64,000 bases of DNA from Volvox africanus (taxonomy: Eukaryota > Chlorophyta > Chlorophyceae > Chlamydomonadales > Volvocaceae). The translations under genes and the position numbers were made by a program. The notes beneath the pieces were generated by a model that was not told where the DNA came from, did not search any database, and was given only the letters and a program-made list of their open reading frames with translations. Within the stretch, counting starts at the first letter, position 1. Every line of letters starts with the position of its first letter. Below, in pieces: positions 13,895-27,200 of this stretch. The stretch is taken from NCBI GenBank assembly GCA_030268105.1, contig BSDZ01000086.1:1736001-1800000 (forward strand), written 5' to 3'.

Positions 13895-15511
13895 ATGTCT
13901 TGCGAGTTCATCGACGTCTTCTTCCCTTCGATATCAAAATTATTACGGTCACAGTATCCTCGCATCTGGACACATTTTTTCCCACCAGAATTGCAACTTA
14001 AATGTGCTCGACCTACATACGATCTCAATATAGGTGGGGAAGGCCGCTATGTGGTACCCATACATTGGCCGGCGCTGGCACTGGTCATTCCCGTTGGTGT
14101 GGCAGTGAGTAATGTTAACGTTGATGCTAGGGAGTTACTGGTATAGCTGAGAATGGTTGCTCGTAGATCGGGCTATATGGCTCCCTACAATTGCGTGTCG
14201 TTAAGCAGTGGAAACCAAACCGACCTCCAACTGCGGCCTGGGCACTGGTAAGTGGACAAAGTCAGTGGGTATCAATGTACCTCTTATGTAAGCGATGCCT
14301 ACCTCACTCCCAACACTTAAAGCTGGCGTTTACCTTCTTTCCCATCCGACAGGCCATGGGCTTCTACGCCTGCATGAACATAGCAGCCCTCGTAAGTCAC
14401 TGCCTTGTACAGAGATCAAGCCCCTGGCAGCAAATATTCATATCTATGGACATTGGGGCTACAGCCTGCACGGCGTTTTCCGCTCTGTACGCAAGCATCG
14501 GCGATGAGCTGTCGGGCGGTTTTCAAACTGCCTCTGCCAACGATGGAGGAAATGGGAGCAAGGGGAATCCCAACCTAAACCTGTTTCTGGGAAACGCTAT
14601 CTTGACAATATCGGCGTAAGTCCCGTCCGCCCTCTTCCCCACCGCACTTGTACTAGGAGCTTAACTTCTTCCTATCAGATTGCCTCCCGTGACGCCTACC
14701 AGCAAGCTTACGTGTTCAAAACCTCTTCATGCCGTCACCTAGCTGTCCACGCATGCATGGTCGCAAGGGGCATCGTTTGGTTGCTGGGGGAGCTTCATGC
14801 ATGCGCGGATTGCCCCCATCGGCTCGTCATCTTCATGCGTAGCTCCTGCGTAATGTGCCTATTCGCATCTTATCGAATTGCACCGCAAGACACTCGTTGG
14901 GTTTCGCACGCCCTTGGTGTCTCATGCCTAGTAGTCAGTTGGTCACATGCTTGAGCACATGGGCGATGTCACAGAGCACAGAGCACGGATAACACGTAAT
15001 CTTGACACCTCACACACATATAGGTAAATTATTCTATGCCTTTCCGCTTTCCGTACCTGTTGATAGGTTTATTGGACTTGACATCCCTTTCATGGCCGAA
15101 CTGCTGTACATTGGCACTACGGTCCTCTCAGCGATTGTTGTGGGCATATACATATGTCGCCGGCCCTGCTGCGGTCGTCAAAGGCTCTTCATCTGGCTGG
15201 TGTTTACAGGCGGAGCGACAGCACTGTCTGGTCTGCCCCTGGATACGACCCTGTGCCGGGAGCTGGGCCCACACGTTAACCATGTGACAATGCTTTTCGT
15301 GGGCTGCCACATGACCTTATTGGGCCTTTTTCTTTACGCACAAGAGGAGCTCGTCGTACGGCACAACATGCCAGCGGCAGCGGCTATGAAACAAGTGGTT
15401 GAAACCGCTGCCGGTGATACCGCAAAGGGGGAGGCCGCAGCGACTGGTGAAATGGCTGGGGCCAAGACTGCACCGGGAAGTGAAGGTGCGTCCCTCCGAA
15501 AGCGCAAGTAG
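13895..15511 (+). CDS. Predicted seven-helix membrane protein
   Basis: Four exons (13895-14104, 14167-14247, 14353-14615, 15067-15511) join in phase into 332 residues. I count about seven hydrophobic helices: HWPALALVIPVGVAIGLYG; the start of exon 3 (AMGFYACMNIAALV); a segment around ISMDIGATACTAFSALYA; NLFLGNAILTISAFIGL; ELLYIGTTVLSAIVVGIYI; LFIWLVFTGGATALSG; and a last helix with two His (NHVTMLFVGCHMTLLGLFLY). A soluble Ala/Lys-rich tail ends in RKRK. There is no classical signal peptide; the N-terminus is about 60 soluble residues. The acceptor at 15067 was preferred to one near 15025 because only it keeps the frame. No family could be named. Receptor, channel and lipid-modifying enzyme are all possible. 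Confidence 0.65.
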
Positions 15512-15629
15512 CACAGTGGATGGATGGATATGAGAGGTTGGTTCTGCAGGGGTCCCTTGTTCCCATGCAAACTGGTGGTTATTGCCTTGCCAGGCAATAG
15601 ATATTTTGCTTCATCGAGGCAACATATAC

Positions 15630-15634
15630 TGTAA
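15630..15634 (+). promoter_or_regulatory. Likely polyadenylation signal TGTAA
   Basis: TGTAA is the usual poly(A) signal of volvocine green algae. This copy lies about 120 bases after the stop of the seven-helix protein gene, a typical distance. Confidence 0.5.
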
Positions 15635-15639
15635 GAGCT

Positions 15640-16443
15640 TTGTGGCCTAATTCATGAAGGTAGCGTTTGATAAGGAATGCGCGCGTTGCGGCTTCATTTT
15701 GATGCGTGCGGTTGCCTGTGTGACGTGGCGCCCGGACAGAGCATTTGGTTTTAATAAGACGACATTCAGACGTGATGGCGCAGCACAGCGAGAATGATAC
15801 ACATATGGTCGATGGCTGGGACTTGACCGTCTCGGGGACCTTCTGTGTCGTCCAAATCGCCGTTATGCGGAGCCAAGCAATTAGTCCTCTCTCCCTTCAC
15901 ACGCTGGACTGTGGAGGACCCGGCAAACATTTTTGTCTCTGGCGCTTCATTCTTTTTCCGCGGCATGTACGCGGCATCCAGTCGGGTTGCGCTAGTGAGC
16001 ATGTGCTCGATGACAATTTTTTATTATTAGCTGTAGCATCCCTCAGCTTGTGACCCTAGTACAGGCGAATGAGGTCTCTTTCCTGGTTTGCAACAGTTTG
16101 TGTGTACAAGTGAGCTTCCACACAGTTATATCCTAGGACGGAGACTGGACGGAGAAAGGATGATACTGCTGTATGCGTCGTCCCGTGTCGGGTCAGAACG
16201 AGGGCCTTTCATCTCCCCTGCCTTTCATGAGGGTGTATTGTCTCCTCCCATTATCAAGTCGTGCATACCTATATAATCGGCTTTTTCCTTAATATGCGAT
16301 GAACATTTTATATCTTTCAATCTGGCTCCCCGATGTTCGTCTTAAGAGTACCTAAGACCGACCAACCGCATCAGTGCCAAAAGCTCTTACACCACATGCA
16401 TACAAGTAGCAGACTCTCACATCCGCAAGACCAACGCTCAACT
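15640..16443. other. Intergenic between convergent genes
   Basis: The seven-helix gene (+) and the helicase-like gene (-) converge here. Only short frames without recognisable content are present. On the minus strand a TGTAA lies at 16448-16444, about 200 bases past the helicase-like stop, and may be its poly(A) signal. Confidence 0.4.
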
Positions 16444-16643
16444 TTACAGGGCGCGAGCAGCAGGTAACAACCTCTGCGACCTGTCCTATAATGACCTGTC
16501 CTACAGTCCTCTACTACGAAATCACTTGTCAGGCCAATTACCTGCCAAACACGACCTGCGTCTTCTTTAAAAAACCATTTTCCATCGCGCCATCATATCC
16601 TTATTGCTCGCCGCTCCCGGCCCCCTACAGCCGCCCGATCTCG

Positions 16644-19600
16644 TTACTTCACACTGCTTGCTCCTGCAGCGTGTCCTCCCGCCCGTGCTCGCCGCCTTTC
16701 CCCCTCCCTGAACCTCTCCTGGACGTCTGCAGGAGGCTCTGCGTGACTCTGGGCCTGCGCCTGGGCCTTCTGTGTGCGTTTCAACGCTCTGAACCAGCGA
16801 AAGCGACCAATGACCTCAGGCGGATGCAGCTTAGGTCGCTCTATCCGTGGCTGCTGCTGCCCCTGCCGTTCCTTTCGGCGCTGTCGCTCCTCGTCCTGCT
16901 TCTGTTGCCTTTCCTGCATCTGTTCCCTCTTCTGCGCCTTCCGCAGCGTCTGCTGGATTTGCTGTTGCCGCTGTCGCTGCCGCTGTATTTGCAAGCGCCG
17001 CTGTTGCCACGAAATAGAACGCTGGTGGTAGTAGTGCTCGCTTCCCCGGTGATGAGGAGCAGAGAGCTGTTGGGAACCTGTCAGCGGCGGCCTGCCAGCG
17101 TGGACGTCAACGAGGGTGATTCCCGGAATGCTCCGGAGGCCCATGCGGGCGGCGACATGACGGTAGAGCAGCGGGGGCTGTGGCATGCCTGCTCCATATC
17201 ACAAAGGATACCGCTCAGTGGCGGAGCGACAATGTCAACGACAGGTGTTATGCAGCTAGACTTGTACCAAAGGACAGGAGGAGCAGGACCAGAGAAGAGC
17301 ATCAAAGCGCTGGGAGCTTCAGATCGGGATTTCGACTCTTGCTATATGACGGTGACAGCGGAGTAGGATAAGAGTGCATTTCCACCAGCAGCACGGCCGG
17401 GTCCCCACCCAGTCGCGCCAAACCTGCCTGCCCATCCCGCGCAGCAGTATATCGAAGATTCAGTCCGCACAAATAATCCCCACACACGCCGCGCTCGAGT
17501 TACACTCACCCATGGCAGCTGCAAACCGCCGCGCCCAAATACCCAGCTGTTCCTCCGGCTGAGGCCCTAGACCCGCACCGGCCACGCAGCTACTGAGAGA
17601 GGCTGCCGCGCCGCTCCGCGATGACCAAAGGTGTCCCAGCAGCCCCTCCAGCCCTCTGAGCTTCAGTGAGGGACTCACTTTGGGCAAGACCTGCTGGATG
17701 CGGCGCGACACGCTGTCCAGCGGTCCGGACAAGCCGCCCGGCTGCATGTTTCCAGGGAAGATAAAAAGAGAAAAGGAACATCCCATGAGTTTCAGTTAAA
17801 TCTATAAGGCAAGCTCCCGAGCACCCGAAGACCGGATGCTTACGTGTGCAAGCGGCAGCGTTTTGACAGGGCTGGGTCGCAGCGGGGAAAGGCTAACATC
17901 CTGTCTGGCTCGATGTGGGTTAGGCAGGAGCACGAGGGGCACCTTGGCACCTGTGCTTCCGCACCCCCTGCTACTCCCCCGCTCACCTGCACGGGCAACA
18001 CGCGGCCAAGCTTTGCAGCTGCCATCGCCTCTGCAGCCGCAAGTATTACTGGTCTTTGCTTTTCGACGTCGCTCAAGAGGAGGAGGCATCGCGCCGGCTG
18101 CAAGGGCAAATGTGCCGCTGTAACAGCTGGGAATTGAGCACCTGGAACTGCCGTTGCAATCATCTCAGAAGCACTCCCAGTGGTGGACGGTACCGCGCCT
18201 GCAGTGGGTATACAGGCATTGGTAGGTACCGGGGCTGTTTGAAGGTGCAGGCCCTGAGCATCCATGGGCCCAAGCAGTCCGCCTGGAGCAGCACCAGTAG
18301 CAGCGCCGGCCGCGGTGGATGCAGCGGCGACGCTAGCCGCTTGCTGAATTGTAGCCATGTGCTGGACCAGCTGGCTTGGTCGGTGGGGAAGGCCCACCTG
18401 CGCGGAGCAGAACCCGAGAGAACACCGACGGTCTTCTAGGAGGGAAAGGAAGAGCTCGATCCAAAAGGAGACCGAGAACTACGGTCCAGGTGACGTGCAT
18501 GACGCGCCCCCCATCGTTCTTCACGGTTCCTCGTCCGTTAGGCGCCGCTGATTCATTAATGCCGCGTTCCTGAGCCTTATCCTTCCTATTACACCACTAA
18601 CTACCGCCCCATGTATTTACCCCCATACTGGAATGATGACCTCGGCAAGCATCTCTGCGCCTCACACTCTGCGTAGCTCACCCATAGAACCATCGTCAGT
18701 CCACATCCCGCATCCAGACCCGCCAGCTCGGTACAGAACAGCAGGCCGCGGTGACCTGCCGCGAAGTCCCGCACCGCCTCTTGTCGGGCGGCCTGTCCCA
18801 TGCGACTGTGCGCTGTGGCAGCGGGGAACCCCAGCGCCTGTGCGCGGGAGGGTTGCGGGAGGGCTAGTCGAGAGGACAACGCCGATAGCGTGTGAAAGGG
18901 GTAGGTAGGAGGTCGGTACGCATGAGGGGCGGCATTTGTATACGAATAACATGTTTTCACGGACAAAATTTGCTGAAGATTGCATCGGAGGGGGCAGTGC
19001 GGATAGGACAAAAGGGCTATTCGAATACGCTCCCTGGATTTCTTCCCCCGTTCCCACCAGGGGCGGCACAACATGACCTGTGGCGACGATGCTGCGGTCG
19101 CTGTTTCACGTCATTCGCCATCGCTACATACTCGCAGTACACCATTTCCTTCCCGGATCGCCCGCGGAGCAAGGACGCACTCACCTGGAAAAGGTGCGCG
19201 TAGAGCTTTGCAAGGTGGGCGCTGGGAAACTGCACGACGATCTGCCGGACCATAAGTGAACGAAAAGGTGTTATACCGCAAGTGAGACGACCGAGAGCCG
19301 GCATGTGGCCATGATATGCACGTGGTCGTAACGGGTGTCTCTCTCAAGTGTTGAGGTACTACAAAGACCGTAAGGCCCCGAAACGAAATCTGACTGCTTT
19401 GAAGACGACTTGCCTATCCGCAACCGATAAGAACCAAAACTTAGAGAGAGAGAGAGAGAGAGAGATAGAGAGGGAGAGAGGGAGAGAGAGAAAAGGCCAG
19501 GGGGGCTTTACCTTATGGCTACCCTCTGAGAGCATGTGTTGCCGTATAATGACATACAAGTAAGGCAGGTGCTCCTCATATGGCACAGCCAAGACATGCA

Positions 19601-22600
19601 ATGGCACCAGTGGCGGCGGTGCCACCTTCTCCGGAGTCGGCGAGTCCACGAAGACTGGATCTGACTTCAGCACTGATGATGTCGATGGCACCGCCTCCGA
19701 CGCCGCCTCCCTTTCAGTGAGGTCTAATGGCTGCGCAACCACCTGGCTGCTCGATTTGGCCTTATTTGTTGACCCATGGGACACTCCTTGTCCCATTACA
19801 TCAGAGTCCATGTCCTGACCTTCCCTCTGCGTATTGCCCGATCCGAGCGCCGCTATGACGGTGGCGGACAAAGTGCGCACAGGCCCCAGGTCACTGTTGC
19901 TGACGGCAGTGTCGTACCAGTGACCATCTTCACCGCCGACGCCAGCGCCGACGCTGCTGAGCTTGAAGATCGCAACCCCATATCGGAGCGCCAAATCGAT
20001 CAGGGACTGCAGCTCTGGATGCGGCAACATGCCCGACTGGGTGGCGGCGCCGCCACTACCAGCTGTCATCCATCCCACGCGAGGTTGCCGTCCTTGTCCA
20101 AGGACCGGATTGCCGGGGTACATCCGAGCCGCTGCGGCGGCAGCTCCACGGAACTCTGCTGCTGGTGACTGCAGGGGCGGTGATGGTGGGGGTCGCCGCT
20201 CGGTGGGATGGGGAATGCCCCCGGCGGCGGCCAGAAGGGTCACGGCACGTGGGGCGGCCAGTTGGGCTTGCGCTGCCCCGGCCCCCTCCCCCGTCCCTGT
20301 CTTTGCGGTGGGCCTCAGGCGGTCTGGCCCTCGCCGGCGCGGCGGTGTATAGAGCGCGGTGTTGGGCAGCAGTCGCAGCAGCCGCTCCATCTGGGGCATT
20401 GTGATGGCGGCATTACGGTAGTGAGGGATCGCGGCGGGGTAATGTCGGGTTTTCGAGTGCTGGAGTACACCGCAAACGAAAGAAAAATGTCATTTTTAAT
20501 GAATGCAGGTTAGGCCCACACTTGGGGCCTAATCTTTCTTTGAATGTTACCTTTACCCGACACGTAGTGAAGGGTCTGAGAGATTATTCGTTAGATGAGC
20601 GGATGCAGCAGGAACCACCACAACCCGCAGAACAACCAACTACAAACCTCCGATCAAAAATATGGGTTGACACAAGATCGCATCTCACCATCTGCCAGCC
20701 GCGTCATGATCACCATCTGGATCCCACCTACTGATGGGGCCCCTGCATATGCGTGTTCCACTCTGCCCAACCGCTAAATGCCAACTTTAAACCTTCCAAA
20801 CTCCAGACCACTCCACCCTTCTGGACACTCATATTTCCGTTTGCTCATGGATTCACGGCATCCCGACCTGCGGCCGGAAGGAACGTGACGCCAGGACCTC
20901 CCCACCATCCAGAACCAGCACTCTGAGGGACTTGAATATTGGAGACAGCTCCACCTGCGCATCGGCAACCGCACCGAGGGAGTAGTCCGCCACTCGTCAG
21001 TCGCCAGAGTACCGATGCATGGGGGCACATGTGCGGTCACTATCATGGCCCATGATGCGCATGATGAAAACGGGGGATCAAAGGGCATTCACAGGGCCGT
21101 AGAAAAGTGCCTGGGGGGAAGGCGGATACACGAGACCTGGTTCTGCCGCTGTAGAGATGCTGCTATAAAGCATGATTTGGCTAGCCACCGTGATGGTGGA
21201 GGACGACCTCTAGCTCCGTCCAAGAAGGTTGAGAAGGTGAAAACGTTTGAACGTAAACTGGGTAGCCGCCAAGGCCGCAAATAGAAGCAAGAAGTAAGGC
21301 AACAGAATCCGTAATAAAAAAAGTATACTATTGGCCTTGCTGTTGGTGGCGGCGAATGAGGCGGTACTTGGGGGAGGAGGTATGTTGAGCAGCCGGAACC
21401 GGAACTGGAACCGGGCAGGCGGGGAATCATCCAAAACTGGCCATGCGCACACTGTGTTTTCTTCCATGCGCCCCGACCTTCTCCCCATGTGTTTTAGCTT
21501 TTTTTGTTATAGCTTGACTCGTTTCTCCTTTCCCCTCCCGCTGACCTCGTCTGTTGTGAGCAGGTCGATGAGTCGTCCTGGAGTGGCGATCAGAAAGTCC
21601 GGCGACTGGGAGCGCAGCCCGGACACGTCCTCACGGAACCGAGTGCCGCCGTGGACCGCCTGGGCAGGGCAGGGAAAATGGCAGGCAGCGCCACATTGGC
21701 TGGATAGCGCCATGGTGATCATGCAGCACTATTGAGCCTGCCGCACCAGCCGTCAGCCATCAGCCCACCACCAGACCACCACCACCACCACGAGGTTCAC
21801 ACCAGAATCCTCCGCTTGCTCTCAGGACTCAACCAATACTTTGCTTCTCCCGTCGATCCCTGACAAAAACTTCCCCTTTAGATACCTTAAGGTCAGGCCT
21901 ACATCGATTACACATTCACACTTGAAACACATTGCACCCACCATCACATGCATCGCCTCCGGCCCACCGCCTCGCTCCGAAATCAGCGTGAACGCCACCT
22001 CATGAAGCGCGTCCACGCGCTCTCTGCTGGGAGACACCACCACGCAGCCGATGCAACCACGTCCTGCGGGCTGGCTGGCCAGCTGCGGAGCAGGGACCAG
22101 CGAAGGGGTACGGAGGAACTCAGCACCATACGGGGAGGCAGGGGCTTGGCTCTTTGCTGACAAATTGATACTGGTTGTAGCATCCTTTTATTGGCGCCAT
22201 AAGGTCTCTCCTCCTTCATTGCATATCCCGCCCATCTCCCGTCTTCGGCTTGCTCGCACACGAAGTAATCTGTCACTGCCTAAATGCTTCATGCATCGTA
22301 ACGGCAATCCTTACCAAGCCCCCCAAGCCCCCTGCCGCAGGAAACTTAAATCGAGAATACGTTCATCCCAATCACTTTAATCCCCAAAACCCCAAATGCT
22401 CAGCCCAGCCCGTATATGCCCTGCCCAGCCCAGCCCAGCCCGTATATGCACATACACATACCCGCTCGACGGCAGCCACCAGCACGCTCAGGTCCCGGGG
22501 CCGCCCTGCTGGTCCGAGGAGCACCACATCAATATTGTCTCCATCATTCACGGCTCCGGACCCACCGCCAGGGCTGGCACGAGCGTCAGCACCAGCGCTA

Positions 22601-23730
22601 GGAGTGGCAAGGCTGCCACTTCCAACCGCGTGTGTCACGATTGTGCTGGCAGGCTCGTCATTCTTATCACCGCCGGGAAGCTGTGCATGGGCTCCAGGTG
22701 TAACGTGGTCACTGCTAGGTCCGAGCAGCGATTCCGACGGAAGAAGGGAGGCAGTAGATGGCAGGCGACAGACTTCAATTGCATTCAAAGAGGGGTTCTG
22801 TATCATCGGTGTTGCTGATGACGAGGGTGGAGACGGTTTCGTATGCCCTGCAGAATGGCGAAGTGCGTCTGGGTGGGGCTCGGCTGATGGCGACCTGAGT
22901 GGCTGCCAGGGATGGGGCACTGGGGCTTGCGGTTCCCGCCATTGTGGTCCCTGGAGTGACTGCGGGGGCCCAGTTGATTTAGCCTTATGCACCCGCTGGT
23001 TCTGCTGAGCAGGGGGGCGGGTTTTCCAGAGTCCTCCTGAGCGACTACCGCAATGCCATACCTGCGCAGTACAGCCATCGACCCAGATCGCACATGCACG
23101 TTTAAACCAGCCAAAGCGTATCCCGTCCAATAAGCATCCTAATTTGGAGGCCGGAACATTCCCAGGGCTGTTTATCGGGTTTGTTTGTTTCTTAGGCAAA
23201 CACACCTGCAGAGGCCCCGCACTGGCCAGCGCAAGTTCCCCCTCCCGAAAGCCTCTGGCCAACGCACGCGCAGTGCTGGGGGAGAGGGGAGATTCGAAGG
23301 ATGGCGTTGAGCTGCTGAGTGAGCCGAGGCCTTCACCCCGTAGGGATCCGAGTCCGGGGGAGGACTGACTTGCGACAGCAGGTGGGTACCCCAGCCACAT
23401 GTCCGGGTTATCAGTATCATCCGCGCTGGAAACGTTCTTCCTGCGCTTAGCACGCCGGTGGAAAGCACTTCTGAGGCTTAAGTTCGGATTCTTTGTACCG
23501 AAATTACAAGGAGCTGGCGTAGCTGCCCTCGGCAATCGCCCTGGCATGCCGGAAAGATGCGCATGCAAGGCGGATGGCCTGAGGCCCGAATAACTTTGCT
23601 GATCAGTATGATGAATACTTAGTTCAATCAACTGCTTCCCAGGGAAACGACTCTGCGCCGAGCTGAGGTCCGGGAGAGTCGACGGCGCGACGATTCCGAA
23701 CCAGCCGTGGCGCCGAACGACTCCATACAT
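16644..23730 (-). CDS. Degenerate DEAD-box helicase-like protein (Mss116/RH31 type)
   Basis: Eleven exons on the minus strand join in phase into about 1267 residues: 23730-23206, 23061-22462, 22151-21942, 21659-21546, 20954-20868, 20390-19512, 19241-19185, 18837-18682, 18397-17987, 17741-17511, 17177-16644. The order of DEAD-box landmarks is kept, but the chemistry is not. Where Walker A (AxTGxGKT) should stand there is GPAGRPRD; motif Ia reads SPSRERVD; the GG and TPGRL motifs survive; motif II reads DGGE instead of DEAD; motif III is close to LAAA instead of SAT; motif V is CTELAGLDAG without the Arg-Gly; and the motif VI region reads QLVQHM instead of HRxGRxxR. The C-terminus keeps an Mss116-like MGLRSIPGI segment, then a long Gln/Arg/Glu-rich coiled tail. 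Large Ala/Pro/Gly-rich insertions occur in exons 6 and 9. Exon 1 may encode an organelle-targeting peptide. The first intron (144 bases, open in frame) may be retained. It probably cannot hydrolyse ATP and might act as an RNA-binding scaffold. Confidence 0.7.
19442..19492. repeat. (AG)n microsatellite
   Basis: An imperfect AG dinucleotide run lies just downstream of the exon 6 donor of the helicase-like gene, inside the intron that follows. Confidence 0.9.
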
Positions 23731-24264
23731 TTTTTCAGATAGTAGATGAGTATTTTTATATGCAATGCCATTAACTTGGCCAATTAAGCATCATTATGTG
23801 CTAAGGATGCTGGCTAACAATACCGTTGGTGTCAATACCGTGTATGATGAATCCGCATACTATTTACAACTTGAGTGTAATGAGTAATCATGTTGCAAAG
23901 GTCGTCAAGTTGCAAACTCGAACAAGCAATTCTTGGTGCCAAGAGGGCACGGAGCCATGGAGAAAAATGGGACCGCGTGCCTAACGACGACGACGTGCCA
24001 CGGACTAACGAGGATTTCATCTAAATTATGAAAACACAACTCACATAAGTGCAATACAGCATCGTGGGAACGTTAGTCATTGACTCCAGGAGATTGTTCA
24101 CTGGGTTGGTATTTATAATAATACCGAACCACATTCTCACTTGTCTATTTACAGCTCCTGATAAAGTTATCAAGCCGGCTTTTATATACCAGACCCTCAG
24201 CGCCCTACATGGATGCAATTTGGTAATTTGGAGCGGTTTGCAACTATCAGTTCATGGCGTCATA
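23731..24264. promoter_or_regulatory. Bidirectional promoter region, helicase-like / NOP9
   Basis: The two genes start head-to-head about 530 bases apart, so both promoters must lie here unless untranslated exons exist. The region is more AT-rich than the flanking coding exons. No specific operator or TATA element could be defended. Confidence 0.5.
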
Positions 24265-27200
24265 ATGTCAAAGAAGCGACAAAGGCAGGAAGAGGAGCAG
24301 CCTGTAGAAGGAGCTCCTGCCCTCACGGCCGCTGTTAGGGAGGCGGCTGCCATAGACAAGGGCGGCGCTGATACAGAGAATGCTCATAATGGGCATCATG
24401 GCAAAAGACAAAGGTCTTTGGTTAACCCGGAAACGGCCAGCTACTTAGAGGATGTCGTGGCGCATTTTAAGACGCTCGTCGACGACGAGGAGCGCGCTCT
24501 TCTTGTCGGCAATGTATTAGAGGAGATTTTGGGAAAAGAGGTCAAAGTGGCTGGGGATCCAGTTTGTAGCAGGCACGTTGAAATTTTAATGGCTGCGGCG
24601 TCGGCTCAACATCTGATGATGTTTTTGACGTCAGTATCTGACGTGGACGGCTTCTTTACGCTTGTCAGCAGGTTAGTTTTTCACATATCTTAATTAAGGC
24701 AGTCGCTTGGAGGCAAGGTTGTCATGAGCGGTACGTGTATTAGGAACGTGCGGGTACATTTGCGCTATATGAATGGGATTGATTGCAATGCCGTCAAATG
24801 TTAAGAATACATGCGGACGTCTTCATCAAACGCTCGGATTTGGTTGGGCTGCCTTGCACCAGTACGCAGCTTTTCGCAGAAATAGCGTTCGATTTTGGCA
24901 TGGATTTATGTTCGGAATACCTTATCATTGGATAGACGAAATCCTTTGGCGGAGTATGCTGTTTGCCTACGTTGCCAACTTGTCCCCACCTCCCTAGGCG
25001 TCAAATTGCGTCGCGATCCCGAGCTTCTAGTACGAATGTGTGAGTGCAGGGCTTAACCTCAACTCCTTGCTCCCGGATACCCCTCTTCCGCTTGTGCTGC
25101 AAGTCCGTTCGGATCCCACGTGGTTGAGAAGCTGCTTGTACGACTGGAGTCCCAGGTTGATGTCTTGACGCAGGAAGAGTACGATCAATTTCAGCAGGTG
25201 TGATGGCAACACGGCGTATACCGTTCAGAATTATTCATTTGCTTCTGGTATCTATTCAGAGCCCTAAGAGGAGAAAGCTGCTCGTCTGCAGCCCTATAGC
25301 GTGCAGATGGCGACGGTTGGGATAATGCGAATTGCCATGCACCTTATGCCAAGCTCAGCATGAGAGAACGCGTGTTCTGCGTGCTCGCCTTGACACCTGT
25401 ATGTGCATCCGCCGGTAGTCGCATTCCCTAACTTCGAGGCGGCGTTTTTGTCGTCCAACCTCCAAACCCAGGTCATGAAGTTGTTAACGGACAGTATCTG
25501 CCCACACCTGTACGATTACGTGACGGACCGTTTCGCGACTCATGTCGTACGACACTTGCTGTGCCTGTTGACGGGTCGCAATGTGCTGCCGCCGCCCGGC
25601 AAACAGCAACAGCAGCTTCCGGGGCTTGAAAACAAGGTGGGATGATTACGGGTGCTTCGTGCAATGTGTCGGTCTTGTCAGTTAGACGGGAGCATAAACA
25701 CCTTTCAGCTAACACGTGAATTGCGGTTTCTGGTAATTAAGGGACCGTGGGTTCCTTTGGTTGAATATGTTGTCTAGAATCTCACTTCCCCCGGTCCACA
25801 CGGTGGGGGCTCCTTAACTCAAAAACTTGTCTGTGAGGAAGGTCGCTAACTCACAGTCGTGGTCTAACAGTCTTAAGATACATATCCTGGCACATTTGAA
25901 AGTAATGTGTGTCAGGATTCCTTGATACACGAGACAGCCAGAAGTATTGCGTATCTCTTTCACGTTTCACCTTTCCTAGTATGCCAAAAGCGGTACCCCT
26001 TCTGCTTGGTGCCTCGTGCAGCGCAGCAAGCTGGAGGTCCCCAGTGGACTCGCTGCCAAGCTCGGTGGAATTTCTGCGACCGCTGCTGGTGTCAGCGGGA
26101 AAAAGCACTCATCTACGGTAGCGACACTGGCTGCTGAGCTACTTGGCTCTGGGATGGATGAGCCACCGCCTTGCCGCCTACCAGAACTTGTGTCGCGCTT
26201 TACGGCCGTCGTCTGCAGTGACGATTACGCTGGAGCGGTGGTATCGGAGCTGGTGTACCATCCTTATGCCTGCCCGTTCCTGCAGGCCCTGCTGCGGGCG
26301 GCCGCATGCGACCGGTGAGGATACGTGACGAGGTGCTTGTTTGTTGTGTGTCTTGTTGCCTCGGGGTGTTGGGTCGCAAGATATACACGGGGACTTAGCA
26401 GAAGTCGTTCTGGTGATGCCGAATGGACGTCAGTGAACTTGTGTCTGGCCTTTATGACCTGTTGTGACTTCATCCATTTGTATGGCTGCGCAGCAAGGCT
26501 CTTCGTCAGTTGGTACCAGTGCTTCTGGGCGCCACCTCGTTTAATGATTCCGTCAAGGTCGGAGCGGGGGCGGTGCTGGAAGGATGTCGCGAGGAGGAGG
26601 TGATGGCGATGATGACTGACCCCACCACCAGCCATTTGATGGAAGTGCTGCTGCAGGTGTGAACGGGTTTGGGTTTCCGCGGCCGGGTGGACTTGCACTC
26701 GCGATATCACTAGCACTTCCGATTATGGGCAGAGGCCTGTTAGCCGAGCCTGGTCACGGGAACGAATGCGGTTACATTACCCAGGAGCAAACTATGATTG
26801 TAGCGATTGGGATTGAGAAGCTGGATGGTCATCCACTCCACGTGGATGATGTGAGTTGCGGCAATGATGATAACCTGCCTACTGGATTCCTCATGAGTAA
26901 AGTAGCATGAGTCTAATTCTGAGCCGCTTCCCCCGTGACGAAGGCAGTTCATTTTATAGATGAACCGGTCCTACGACGTCCCCGCCGCACTGACATGCAC
27001 ACTGACATGCACCCCCGGATACGTGTACGCTGGTGTTGCTTCCCGCTACCTGCCTCGTCGGGACCTCCTTTCACCACTGGGAAAGGTTTGTGCTCATCCT
27101 TGACCCCCATCTGGGTGCGGTAATATGCCCCGCAGGTGCTTCCGCGTGCATTGCTGGAGGAATTCTTCCGACGGTTTCTTGGTCCCCGTCTCGCAGAGCT

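Noticed and set aside
16491..17366. 291-residue plus-strand frame opposite the helicase-like C-terminus
   Set aside because: It mirrors the Gln/Arg-rich coiled tail on the minus strand, whose frame joins the upstream helicase exons and contains the MGLRSIPGI motif.
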